DNA from: JBOHER01 sp050701115 | GTDB lineage: Bacteria; Actinomycetota; Actinomycetes; Mycobacteriales; Pseudonocardiaceae | DNA: 46,058 nt | NCBI GenBank assembly: GCA_050701115.1 | Contig: JBOHER010000318.1 | Coordinates: 1-46,058, forward strand | Direction: 5' to 3' | In this document: in pieces, positions 35,047 to 42,540 of the stretch | Layout of the letters: each line of letters opens with the position of its first letter | Numbering within the stretch: position 1 is the first letter of the stretch | The notes under the pieces: generated by a model | Told to the model about the DNA's origin: nothing | Seen by the model: the letters and a program-made list of their open reading frames with translations, nothing else | The model's database searches: none | Made by a program: the position numbers and the translations under genes

Positions 35047-36282
35047 TCAGCGCGAGACAACGTCGATGAGGGCGTCGATGCCGAAGTCCAGGTCGGTTTT
35101 GCTGATCACCAGGGGCGGGGCCACCCGCAGGGTTGAGCCCTGCGTTTCCTTGCACAGCACCCCCTTGATCGCCAGGGTCTCGGATGCCTGGCGGCCGGAT
35201 GGACCACCGGGCGAGATGTCCACGCCCGCCCATAAGCCGCGTCCACGCACCGCCGACACCCCTCGACCGACCAGTTCGCCAAGACGCCCGTGCAGATGCG
35301 CTCCCAATTCGGTGGACCGCTGCGCAAACTCCCCGGTCGCCAGCAGCCTGATGACCGCCCGTCCCACTGCGCACGCGAGCGGATTGCCGCCGAACGTCGA
35401 GCCGTGCTCGCCGGGCTTGAGAACGCCCAGCACGTCGCGGCTGCCCACCACCGCGGACACCGGAAGGATGCCGCCGCCGAGTGCCTTGCCCAAGGTGTAG
35501 AGGTCGGCTCGGACACCCTCGTGATCCAGCGCCAGCACCGGCCCGGTCCGGGCCAGCCCAGACTGGATCTCGTCGGCGATCAACAGCACTCCGCGCTCGT
35601 CGCACACCCGGCGGGCCTCCGCGAGGTAGCCTGCCGGCGGCACGATCACGCCCGCCTCACCCTGAACCGGCTCCAGCAGCACCGCGGCCGTGCGGTCGGT
35701 GATCGCCGCGGTCAGCGCCTCCGTGTCGCCATACTTCACCATCACGAAGCCCGGGGTGAACGGACCGAAGTCCGCGCGGGCCGTCTGGTCATCGGAGAAG
35801 GAGATGATCGTGGTGGTACGACCGTGGAAATTGGACCCGGCCACCACGATCTGCGCGGTGCCGTCCGGTACGCCCTTCACCCGGTAGGCCCACTTGCGCG
35901 CCACCTTGATCGCCGACTCGACGGCCTCCGCGCCGGAGTTCATCGGCAGCACCATCTCGGTGCCTGTCAGCTCGGCGAGTTCGCGGCAGAAGGCTCCCAT
36001 CTGGTCGTGGTGGAAGGCCCGCGAGGTCAGGGTGACCCTGCCCAGCTGCGCGGTCGCGGCGACCACCAGATCGGGGTGCCGATGGCCGAAGTTCAGCGCG
36101 GAGTAGCCCGCGAGGAAGTCCAGGTACCGCCTGCCCTCGACGTCGGTGACCCAGGCGCCCTCGGCTTCGGCGACCACCACCGGCAGCGGGTGGTAGTTGT
36201 GCGTCGACCAGTGCTCATCGGCCGCGATGAACTCCTCGGAAGTGGCCATGATGCTGTCTACGGTAGGCGCAGTCGTTGTCAT
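35047..36282 (-). CDS. rocD: Ornithine aminotransferase (ornithine-oxo-acid transaminase)
   Basis: PLP enzyme (411 aa) that converts ornithine and 2-oxoglutarate to glutamate semialdehyde and glutamate in arginine/proline metabolism. The N-terminal signature THNYHPLPVVVAEAEGAWVTDVEGRRYLD is typical. Cofactor motifs: NSGAEAVESAIK, NFHGRTTT, ADEIQSGLARTG with the PLP-pairing Asp, TLGKALGGG with the Schiff-base Lys, and HGSTFGGNPLAC. Start ATG 36282 lies 6 nt after TAATCT (leaderless type). No AsnC/Lrp regulator gene is adjacent, but a palindrome lies just upstream of the -10. Confidence 0.92.
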   Translation of the reverse strand: MTTTAPTVDSIMATSEEFIAADEHWSTHNYHPLPVVVAEAEGAWVTDVEGRRYLDFLAGYSALNFGHRHPDLVVAATAQLGRVTLTSRAFHHDQMGAFCRELAELTGTEMVLPMNSGAEAVESAIKVARKWAYRVKGVPDGTAQIVVAGSNFHGRTTTIISFSDDQTARADFGPFTPGFVMVKYGDTEALTAAITDRTAAVLLEPVQGEAGVIVPPAGYLAEARRVCDERGVLLIADEIQSGLARTGPVLALDHEGVRADLYTLGKALGGGILPVSAVVGSRDVLGVLKPGEHGSTFGGNPLACAVGRAVIRLLATGEFAQRSTELGAHLHGRLGELVGRGVSAVRGRGLWAGVDISPGGPSGRQASETLAIKGVLCKETQGSTLRVAPPLVISKTDLDFGIDALIDVVSR

Positions 36283-36288
36283 GTCGAC

Positions 36289-36324
36289 AGATTATTCGGA
36301 AGCAGACGTGCGGATCATCCGTCT
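36289..36324 (-). promoter_or_regulatory. rocD leaderless -10 (TAATCT) with upstream palindrome
   Basis: TAATCT (36294-36289, minus) ends 6 nt before the rocD ATG. Centred at 36316, in the -35 area, is the perfect palindrome CGGAT-C-ATCCG (36311-36321), within outer AGACG/CGTCT arms (36304-36308, 36320-36324). This may be an operator for an amino-acid-responsive regulator. Confidence 0.45.
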
Positions 36325-36492
36325 AATGTTGCTTTCTCACGCTATTCATTGCGTAGTTCTCGCTCTTGGATGACGAATCGTTGTCCCCTGCTGCCTGAGC
36401 CGAGCTACCACGTCGCCGAGGAGCTCGCCCATCTCGATGCCGAGGCGGCGTCGTGATGGCACCGGCAGCGCGGCTCTGACAGAGTGCACCTT

Positions 36493-38607
36493 GTGACGAC
36501 CGAAGACCTCCCGTTTCTCCGTAAGCTTGCCCGCACGCAGCGCTTCACCCTGGGGGCGCCGAAGGAATTCCAGGTATCCCCGGACGGCTCGCGGGTGGTG
36601 TTTCTGCGCACCGGTGACGGCTACGACCGCAAGCACAGCCTGTGGTCGATCGACCTGGCAACCGGTTCGGAATCCAAGGTGGTGGACGCCGCCCGGTTGC
36701 TTCCCGGCGAAGAGGAGCTGTCCGCCGAGGAGCGGGCCCGGCGAGAACGGAGCAGGGAGTCCGGCGATGGCGTGGTGCGCTATGCGGTGGACGACGCGTG
36801 CGCGATCGCGGCGTTCTCGCTGTCCGGCAAGTTGTTCACCGCCGACCTGACGACCGGCGTGATCACCGAGCACGTGGACGGCTCGGCCGTCGATCCTCGG
36901 TTGAATCCGCCCGGAACGCACATCGCCTACGCCAAGGACAGGGCGCTGCGGGTGATCGATCTGGCCGGCGGCGAGGACTCGGTTCTTGCCGCCGAGGATG
37001 ACGCCGAGATCTCGTGGGGGGTCGCGGAGTTCATCGCCGCCGAGGAGATGAGCCGCTCGCGCGGGTACTGGTGGTCGCCGGATGGACAACAGGTCCTCGC
37101 GCAGCGCACCGACAGCACCGGGGTGCCGAGGTGGCACATCGGCGACCCGGCCAATCCGGAAGCCGCGGTAAACACGGTGGCCTACCCCGCTGCCGGTACC
37201 ACCAACGTGAGCGTGTCCTTGTCGATCATCGGTTTGGACGGCTCGGTGGTCGCGGTCGAAAAGGGGGACTGGGAGTATCTGGTCGCCGTGCACTGGTCGG
37301 CGGGGGGACCGCCGCTGATGGCCGTGCAGCCGCGCGGCCAACGACGGCTGGACATCCTGGCGATCGACGTCACCGACGGTTCGACCACCCTGGTGCACAG
37401 CGAGCGCGATCCGAACTGGGTGGAGATCGTGTCCGGGGTACCCGCCTGGACGGCGGACGGGCGGCTGGTGCGGGTCGGGGCGTCCGATGACGCCTACCGG
37501 CTGATCATCGACGACAAGCCGGTGACCGACCCCAGGTTGCAGGTGCGCTCGGTCCTGCACGTCGGTGCCGAGGTGCTGTTCAGCGCGTCGGAAGACGATC
37601 CGACGCAGATCCATGTGTACCGCACGGAGAACGGTTCGGTACACCGGGTGTCTGATGTAGACGGTGTGCATATCGGCGCGGGCAACGCCGATGTCACGGT
37701 GATCTCCTCCTGGGGTTTCGAGCACACCGGACCGAAAGTGACGGTTCGCCGCGCGGATCAGCCCAATGCGCCCATCGCGTCGTATACCGCGGACCCGGGG
37801 CTGGAGCTGAACCTGTCGTGGTTGACCATCGGCGATCGCGAACTGCGGGCCGCCCTGTTGCTGCCCAACGGCTACCGGCCCGAGGACGGTCCGCTGCCGG
37901 TGCTGCTGGACGCCTATGGCGGCCCGCACGCGCAACGGGTGCTGCATACCCGCAATGCCTTCATGTCCTCCCAATGGTTCGCCGATCAGGGGTTCGCCGT
38001 GCTGATCGCGGACGGCCGGGGTACGCCTGGCCGCGGGCCTGCCTGGGAGCGGGAGATCGCGGGCAGACTGGCCGAGATCACCCTGGCCGACCAGGTCGAC
38101 GCATTGCGTGCGGCGGCAGCGCAGCGGACCGAACTGGATACCAGCACGGTGGCGATCAGGGGCTGGTCCTATGGCGGCTACCTGTCCGCACTCGCTGTGC
38201 TGCGTGAACCTGAGGTGTTCCATGCGGCGGTCGCGGGCGCGCCGGTGACCGATTGGACCTTGTACGACACGCACTACACCGAACGCTACCTCGGCCATCC
38301 GGCGGAGGAATCCGAGTCCTACCAACGGAATTCGCTGATCGCCGACGCCGGCGAACTACGCAGGCCGCTGTTGATCGTGCACGGTCTGGCCGACGACAAC
38401 GTGTTCGTCGCGCACGCGCTGCGGTTGTCCGGAGCGCTGCTGGCGGCGGGCAGGCCGCACACCTTCCTGCCGCTGGTGGGCACGACACACATGACGCCGC
38501 AGGACGAGCAGGTCGCGGAGAATCTCCTGCACACGCAGGTGAACTGGATCAAGGGCGAGCTCGGGGAGCACTCACGACCGCGCAGCGAGGAGGCGAACGG
38601 TGGCTAG
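36493..38607 (+). CDS. S9-family prolyl oligopeptidase/dipeptidyl aminopeptidase
   Basis: Serine peptidase of 704 aa with an N-terminal beta-propeller (DPPIV_N type, about 40-420) and a C-terminal alpha/beta-hydrolase domain. Catalytic triad: Ser in RGWSYGGYLS near 558, Asp in HGLADDNV near 641, His in GTTHMTP near 673. No signal peptide, so cytosolic. The GTG at 36493 (MTTEDLPFLRKLARTQRFTLG) fits the family N-terminus; GTG 36484, three codons earlier, is possible. CAGAGT lies 7 nt upstream, a degenerate leaderless signal. Overlaps the SDR gene by 8 bp. Confidence 0.93.
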   Translation: MTTEDLPFLRKLARTQRFTLGAPKEFQVSPDGSRVVFLRTGDGYDRKHSLWSIDLATGSESKVVDAARLLPGEEELSAEERARRERSRESGDGVVRYAVDDACAIAAFSLSGKLFTADLTTGVITEHVDGSAVDPRLNPPGTHIAYAKDRALRVIDLAGGEDSVLAAEDDAEISWGVAEFIAAEEMSRSRGYWWSPDGQQVLAQRTDSTGVPRWHIGDPANPEAAVNTVAYPAAGTTNVSVSLSIIGLDGSVVAVEKGDWEYLVAVHWSAGGPPLMAVQPRGQRRLDILAIDVTDGSTTLVHSERDPNWVEIVSGVPAWTADGRLVRVGASDDAYRLIIDDKPVTDPRLQVRSVLHVGAEVLFSASEDDPTQIHVYRTENGSVHRVSDVDGVHIGAGNADVTVISSWGFEHTGPKVTVRRADQPNAPIASYTADPGLELNLSWLTIGDRELRAALLLPNGYRPEDGPLPVLLDAYGGPHAQRVLHTRNAFMSSQWFADQGFAVLIADGRGTPGRGPAWEREIAGRLAEITLADQVDALRAAAAQRTELDTSTVAIRGWSYGGYLSALAVLREPEVFHAAVAGAPVTDWTLYDTHYTERYLGHPAEESESYQRNSLIADAGELRRPLLIVHGLADDNVFVAHALRLSGALLAAGRPHTFLPLVGTTHMTPQDEQVAENLLHTQVNWIKGELGEHSRPRSEEANGG

Positions 38608-39367
38608 TGGCTTGGCGGGCAAGACCGCGCTGATCACGGGTGGCTCGCGTGGTATCGGTGCGGCGATCGCGTTCGCGCTTGCGGCCGAGGGAGCCAATGT
38701 GGTGATCTCCTCGCGCAAACAGGACGCACTCGATGCGGTCGCGGAGAAGATCCGTTCCGCGCACCCTGAGGTCGGCGTGCTGGCCAGGGCGGCGCATGTG
38801 GCCGACCCCGAGCAGGCTAAGCGCGCCGTCGCCGCCGCGGTTGGGGAATTCGGTGGCATCGACGTGCTGGTCAACAATGCGGGAACGAACCCGTACTTCG
38901 GCCCGCTGATCGAACTCGACCAGGCACGCGCGGACAAGACGGTGCAGGTCAACCAATGGGCAGGTGTGTTGTGGACGCAACTGGCCTGGCGCGCCTCGAT
39001 GGCCGAGCGCGGCGGATCGGTGATCAACATCGCCTCGATCGGCGGCCTGAGCACCGAGCCAGGCATCGGCTACTACAACGCCACGAAATCCGCTGTCATG
39101 CACCTGACCCGTCAGCTGGCGTTCGAACTCGCGCCCACGGTCCGGGTGAACGCGATCGCGCCAGGGTTGGTGCGTACCCAACTCGCCCGCGCGCTGTGGG
39201 AGTCACGCGAGGAACACCTCAGCGCGGTGATGCCGCTCGGCCGGATCGGCGAGCCGGAGGACATCGCCAAGGCCGCGGTGTTCCTCGCGGGCGATGACTC
39301 CGGGTGGATCACCGGCCAGTCGCTCATCGTCGACGGCGGTGCGATGATTCGCCCGCAGATCACCTAG
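38600..39367 (+). CDS. Short-chain dehydrogenase/reductase (SDR)
   Basis: NAD(P)-dependent oxidoreductase of 255 aa: cofactor motif ITGGSRGIG (12-20), NNAG (92-95), catalytic Ser146 (NIASIGG), Tyr159 and Lys163 (YYNATK), then the PG motif IAPGLVRTQLA. FabG-like length; the substrate is unknown. GTG 38600 overlaps the end of the peptidase gene, with GAGGAGG upstream. Followed after 12 nt by an F420-type oxidoreductase, so a three-gene operon. Confidence 0.92.
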   Translation: MASGLAGKTALITGGSRGIGAAIAFALAAEGANVVISSRKQDALDAVAEKIRSAHPEVGVLARAAHVADPEQAKRAVAAAVGEFGGIDVLVNNAGTNPYFGPLIELDQARADKTVQVNQWAGVLWTQLAWRASMAERGGSVINIASIGGLSTEPGIGYYNATKSAVMHLTRQLAFELAPTVRVNAIAPGLVRTQLARALWESREEHLSAVMPLGRIGEPEDIAKAAVFLAGDDSGWITGQSLIVDGGAMIRPQIT

Positions 39368-39379
39368 AAGGAGCCGATT

Positions 39380-40351
39380 GTGAGCGAGCGTTGGGGTCTC
39401 ACTATCCCGTTGACCGGAGCGCCGCTGATGGCGCACCGGGAGTTGATCAGCGAGCTGCCCGATCTGGGCTACACCGATGCGTGGTCAGCGGAAACCGCGG
39501 GGACGGACGCGTTCTCGCCCCTGGTGCTGGCCTCGCAATGGGCGCCGCGATTGCGCCTGGGCACGGCGATCGTGCCGGTGTACACCAGGGGTCCGGCATT
39601 GCTCGCGATGAGCGCGGCGACAGTTGCCGAGTGCGTGCCGGGAAACTTTGTACTTGGTATCGGTGCGTCGTCCCCGGTGATCGTGGACAACTGGAACGCG
39701 GCGAAGTTCACCGAACCGTTCGCGCGGACCAGGGACACTCTGCGCTTCCTGCGAGCCGCACTGGCGGGGGAGAAGGTCACCGAGACCTATTCGACCTTCT
39801 CGGTGAGCAAGTTCCGGCTCGAGCGGCCTCCGCATCCTGCGCCGCCGATCATGTTGGCCGCGTTGCGTCCGGGCATGTTGCGGTTGGCCGCACGGGAGGC
39901 AGACGGCGCGATCACCAACTGGTTGGCGCCCACCGACGTGCCCAAGGTACGGTCCGAGCTGGGTGACGAACCGGAACTGGTCGCACGCATCTTCGTGTGT
40001 CCCACCACGGACACGGCGGCGGCGCGCGGGCTCGGCCGGATGCTGATCAGCAGCTACTTGACGGTGCCGGTGTATGCGGCGTTCCACGACTGGCTCGGCA
40101 GGGGAGACGCGCTGGCCACGATGCACAAGCTGTGGGCCGAAGGCGACCGTCAGGGTGCGAACGGCGCGATTCCGGACGAGGTGGTGGACGATCTGATCGT
40201 GCACGGCAGCATCGACGAGTGCCGGGAAAAGGTGCAGTCCTATGTGGACAATGGGTTGACAACACCAGTGATCGCCTTGCTGCCGACCGGCGGCGATCAG
40301 ATCGAGCAGGTGCGCGGGTTGGCGCCGGGCGCTAAACCGACTTCGGGCTAA
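39380..40351 (+). CDS. LLM-class F420-dependent oxidoreductase
   Basis: Luciferase-like TIM-barrel protein of 323 aa. Typical segments: LPDLGYTDAWSAET, LRLGTAIVPVYTRGPALLAMSAATV, FVLGIGASSPVIVDNWNA, PPIMLAALRPGMLRLAAREADGAITNWL. It probably uses coenzyme F420 rather than FMN; substrate unknown. The GTG at 39380 has AAGGAG at good spacing. Its TAA stop overlaps the convergent crcB stop codon. Confidence 0.9.
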   Translation: MSERWGLTIPLTGAPLMAHRELISELPDLGYTDAWSAETAGTDAFSPLVLASQWAPRLRLGTAIVPVYTRGPALLAMSAATVAECVPGNFVLGIGASSPVIVDNWNAAKFTEPFARTRDTLRFLRAALAGEKVTETYSTFSVSKFRLERPPHPAPPIMLAALRPGMLRLAAREADGAITNWLAPTDVPKVRSELGDEPELVARIFVCPTTDTAAARGLGRMLISSYLTVPVYAAFHDWLGRGDALATMHKLWAEGDRQGANGAIPDEVVDDLIVHGSIDECREKVQSYVDNGLTTPVIALLPTGGDQIEQVRGLAPGAKPTSG

Positions 40352-40716
40352 AGCGCTTGGGAGAACAGGATTCCCGCGCTCGCCGCGGCGAATCCCGCGC
40401 ACACGGTGACCACCACGTTGGCGATCGCGTGCGGCCTGGCTCGCTCGATGAGCAGGCGTATGGTCTCGTAGCCGAACGAGGAGAAGGTGGTCAGCGAACC
40501 ACACAGTCCGATACCGAGGAAAGCGCGCAGTGATTCGGTATCGTCGCCGCGCAAGGCCAGACCGGTGAGTGCACCCAGCACGGCCGAGCCGATGATGTTC
40601 ACAGTCAGCGTCCCCCACGGGAAATCCGCGTTACTGAGTCGCTGTACCCGTCGGTCGATCAGGTAACGCAAGCTCGCTCCGAGGGCGCCGCCGATCGCGA
40701 CCAGGAGCAATGTCAT
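40348..40716 (-). CDS. crcB: Fluoride channel subunit CrcB (second of pair)
   Basis: Four-helix Fluc-type fluoride exporter subunit (122 aa). Motifs: IGGALGASLRYLIDRR, the pore Asn region TLTVNIIGSAVLGALTG, and GLCGSLTTFSSFGYET. Small actinobacterial Fluc proteins often occur as gene pairs forming heterodimers. ATG 40716 overlaps the upstream paralogue's stop (ATGA). No fluoride riboswitch was found upstream of the pair. Confidence 0.92.
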   Translation of the reverse strand: MTLLLVAIGGALGASLRYLIDRRVQRLSNADFPWGTLTVNIIGSAVLGALTGLALRGDDTESLRAFLGIGLCGSLTTFSSFGYETIRLLIERARPHAIANVVVTVCAGFAAASAGILFSQAL

Positions 40717-41186
40717 GGCGCGACTTCCGGGCGAGCCACGCGCGGCCGTAGCTGCGCCCGGGTGAGTGCAAGTCCAGTCACCACGGCGGCAAGGCACAGC
40801 AGCACGGTGCCGAGTGCGTAGCCAAGCGCCATCGCGCGACTGCCACCGTTGACCGCATCGATGACCTCGACAACATAGGTGGAGAAGGTGGTGAATCCGC
40901 CGAGCACGCCGATGCCGACGAACGGTCGAAGTAGCCGGTGCGGGCAGGCCGATTCGGTGATCACCGCCATCAACGCGCCGATAAGGACGCAACCCACGAC
41001 GTTGGCCAGCAAGGTGGCTACCGGGAACTCCCCGGGGACAGCAGGGAAGGCCAGCGACAGCCCGTAGCGCGCCATGCTGCCGATCGCACCACCGATGCCG
41101 ACCGCGAGCAGCACGTCCCAGCGCTGCGTGGCGTACCGTCGCCGCTGGCTGCCGCGCGCTGGTGCGGCGACTGTCCAGCCCGGCAT
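40713..41186 (-). CDS. crcB: Fluoride channel subunit CrcB (first of pair)
   Basis: 157-aa Fluc protein with a basic 25-residue N-terminal extension, then four helices. Motifs: GIGGAIGSMARYGLSLAF, PVATLLANVVGCVLIGAL, GVLGGFTTFSTYVVEV. The ATG at 41186 is preceded by GGAGG 4 nt upstream. Coupled to the second crcB by an ATGA overlap. A perfect 14-bp palindrome lies at 41245-41258, about 60 nt upstream. Confidence 0.92.
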   Translation of the reverse strand: MPGWTVAAPARGSQRRRYATQRWDVLLAVGIGGAIGSMARYGLSLAFPAVPGEFPVATLLANVVGCVLIGALMAVITESACPHRLLRPFVGIGVLGGFTTFSTYVVEVIDAVNGGSRAMALGYALGTVLLCLAAVVTGLALTRAQLRPRVARPEVAP

Positions 41187-41244
41187 CGCACCTCCATTCC
41201 GGGAGCAGGATAGGAGGACGGTACGGCACGCTCGTTTCCAGCGG

Positions 41245-41258
41245 GTCACAATTGTGAC
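41245..41258. promoter_or_regulatory. Perfect 14-bp palindrome upstream of the crcB pair
   Basis: GTCACAATTGTGAC is fully self-complementary, between the crcB pair (start 41186) and tRNA-Val(CAC) (3' end 41280). On the minus strand it lies upstream of TACCGT and TATCCT, both possible -10 elements for crcB. It looks like a dimeric repressor site; the regulator is unknown. Confidence 0.45.
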
Positions 41259-41279
41259 GGAGAATGCACCGCTTCTGGG

Positions 41280-41351
41280 TGCGCGATACTGGGATCGAAC
41301 CAGTGACCTCTTCGGTGTGAACGAAGCGCTCTCCCGCTGAGCTAATCGCGC
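41280..41351 (-). tRNA. tRNA-Val (anticodon CAC)
   Basis: 72-nt cloverleaf on the minus strand: acceptor GCGCGAT/ATCGCGC, D-arm TAGCTCAGCGGGAGAGC, anticodon stem CTTCG/CGAAG with loop TTCACAC (anticodon CAC), T-arm loop TTCGATC, discriminator A. CCA is not encoded. It differs at only five positions from tRNA-Val(GAC) at 42399. Confidence 0.97.
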
Positions 41352-41709
41352 GCTGGGGACGGCGAATCAGGACTCTACACGCCCGCGAAAAGTGGGATCG
41401 GGCACGGGTCCATTTCAGTGATCACTGCTAGCACTCGACTCGATACTCAACGAACAACTCCCAGCTCACAGCCTTGTGGCCGCAATGAGAGTGGCGAGAA
41501 TCGCTACTTCTCGCTTGAGACATTCGCGGGACAACGCTGTTGCTGGGACGTTTCAGCAAGCACTATGTACCCGGGAGCTAGCTCGCGAGCGCGCGTTGGG
41601 TCCAGATGGGTGATCTGGGCCCAGATCGGAGCGAGATGGCGACCACCGACGTCACATCAGTGCAGCTCGGTCGTTAACCAGGCCGGGGAAGGAGCAGAAG
41701 GGTAGGACG
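41352..41709. other. 358-bp intergenic region between tRNA-Val(CAC) and ssgB
   Basis: No gene is seen. It should hold the tRNA-Val promoter (minus) and the ssgB promoter (plus). Notable are the 12-bp palindrome at 41416-41427, a 7-bp inverted repeat at 41494-41514 (GCGAGAA/TTCTCGC), the palindrome GAGCTAGCTC near 41575, and CCAGAT/ATCTGG near 41610-41630. Confidence 0.5.
41416..41427. promoter_or_regulatory. BldD-like palindrome upstream of ssgB
   Basis: CAGTGATCACTG is a perfect 12-bp palindrome containing AGTGA and TCACT half-sites, resembling the AGTGA...TCACC type described for the developmental regulator BldD. It is 283 nt upstream of ssgB and 65 nt upstream of tRNA-Val(CAC), so its target is unclear. 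Confidence 0.35.
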
Positions 41710-42135
41710 ATGCGCAATGACCATGTGACGCTCCGCTCGACCGCGGTCTTCGACCTGCTGGCGCCGCGGACTCCGGCAGTGCCGGTCAAGGTGGAACTGC
41801 GATACGACACCCGCGATCCGTATGCGGTTGTCGCCGCGTTCCGTACTGGCCGGGCCGGGTGGGTGGAATGGGTCTTCGCGCGCGACCTGCTTGCTGACGG
41901 TCTCCTCGCCGACGCGGGCGACGGGGATGTGCGCATCCGCCCGTCGATCGAGGATCCCGAATCCGTAGTGGTGGAGCTGAACTCGCCATCGGGCCACGCC
42001 ACGTTCGAGGCCTCGGCCCAGGAGCTGGCCGACTTCCTCGACCGGACCTATGACGTCGTGCTGCCCGGCAACGAGCACCTGTGGGTTGACGTGGATGACG
42101 CGCTGACCCACCTCATCCCGAACGACCTGGCCTGA
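41710..42135 (+). CDS. ssgB: SsgA-like protein, SsgB type
   Basis: Sporulation and cell-division regulator (141 aa) that in streptomycetes positions FtsZ for sporulation septation. The sequence is of the SsgB type: STAVFDLLAPRTPAVPVKVELRYDTRDPYAV, AGWVEWVFARDLLADGL, ELNSPSGHATFEAS, ELADFLDRTYDVVLPG. ATG 41710 is preceded by GGAG and GTAGGA. It stands alone in an otherwise tRNA-filled segment. Its presence implies a morphologically complex, sporulating actinomycete. Confidence 0.93.
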   Translation: MRNDHVTLRSTAVFDLLAPRTPAVPVKVELRYDTRDPYAVVAAFRTGRAGWVEWVFARDLLADGLLADAGDGDVRIRPSIEDPESVVVELNSPSGHATFEASAQELADFLDRTYDVVLPGNEHLWVDVDDALTHLIPNDLA

Positions 42136-42228
42136 GCAGACCCCGGTTTCACCGATGTCCCCAAGGTCCTATAGAGTTCTCTGCACACCATGGCGGCAAG
42201 CCGGAAACGGTTACCAGACTGGTGGATT

Positions 42229-42301
42229 GCGGACGTAGCGCAGTTGGTAGCGCATCACCTTGCCAAGGTGAGGGTCGCGGGTTCGAGTCCCGTCGTCCGC
42301 T
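42229..42301 (+). tRNA. tRNA-Gly (anticodon GCC)
   Basis: 73-nt cloverleaf: acceptor GCGGACG/CGTCCGC, anticodon arm CACCT-TGCCAAG-GTG region with anticodon GCC, T-loop TTCGAGTC, discriminator T. CCA is not encoded. Confidence 0.97.
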
Positions 42302-42326
42302 CGAGGGGCCTACTCGGGCCTGATGC

Positions 42327-42397
42327 GGTGGAGTGGCCGAGAGGCGAGGCAACGGCCTGCAAAGCCGTGTACACGGGTTCGAATCCCGTCTCCACCT
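42327..42397 (+). tRNA. tRNA-Cys (anticodon GCA)
   Basis: 71-nt cloverleaf: acceptor GGTGGAG/CTCCACC, anticodon stem ACGGC/GCCGT with anticodon GCA, T-loop TTCGAATC, discriminator T as usual for tRNA-Cys. CCA is not encoded. One base separates it from tRNA-Val(GAC). Confidence 0.97.
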
Positions 42398-42398
42398 C

Positions 42399-42470
42399 GC
42401 GCGATTAGCTCAGCGGGAGAGCGCTTCCCTGACACGGAAGAGGTCACTGGTTCAATCCCAGTATCGCGCA
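42399..42470 (+). tRNA. tRNA-Val (anticodon GAC), integration target
   Basis: 72-nt cloverleaf: acceptor GCGCGAT/ATCGCGC, anticodon stem CTTCC/GGAAG with anticodon GAC, T-loop TTCAATC, discriminator A. It is the only tRNA of the four followed by an encoded CCA (42471-42473), which suggests that its 3' end was supplied by the adjoining mobile element. The integrase gene ends 65 nt further on. Confidence 0.97.
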
Positions 42471-42473
42471 CCA
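42442..42473 (+). other. Putative attachment site (3' part of tRNA-Val(GAC) plus CCA)
   Basis: The T-arm, acceptor 3' strand, discriminator and CCA of tRNA-Val(GAC), next to an outward-ending tyrosine integrase gene, are the usual integration core. The duplicate expected at the far element end lies outside the window. A close relative of this core, in tRNA-Val(CAC), is at 41280-41310. Confidence 0.55.
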
Positions 42474-42476
42474 GCT

Positions 42477-42509
42477 CAGCCCCCATTTCATGCGAGCGGA
42501 CGGGGGCTG
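42477..42509. terminator. Hairpin after tRNA-Val(GAC)
   Basis: CAGCCCCC (42477-42484) pairs with GGGGGCTG (42502-42509) across a 17-nt loop, between the tRNA cluster and the convergent integrase gene. Probably terminates the tRNA transcript. Confidence 0.55.
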
Positions 42510-42518
42510 AACTGCGTC

Positions 42519-42540
42519 TGAGTGACTAAGTGAGTGACTA
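42519..42540 (+). repeat. Tandem direct repeat TGAGTGACTA next to att
   Basis: TGAGTGACTA occurs at 42519-42528 and again at 42531-42540, exactly 12 bp apart, overlapping the integrase stop codon. Position and spacing suit arm-type integrase or excisionase binding sites. Confidence 0.55.

Noticed and set aside
36371..36456. 28-codon plus-strand frame between rocD and the S9 peptidase
   Set aside because: Too short, no ribosome-binding site, no overlap or coupling with a neighbour.
36346..38325. Long minus-strand frame opposite the S9 peptidase, reaching toward rocD
   Set aside because: Checked as a possible AsnC/Lrp regulator near rocD, but the sequence has no helix-turn-helix or Lrp domain and is a shadow.
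41187..41279. Fluoride riboswitch before the crcB pair
   Set aside because: The short leader shows no pattern resembling the crcB RNA motif; only a DNA-type palindrome is seen.
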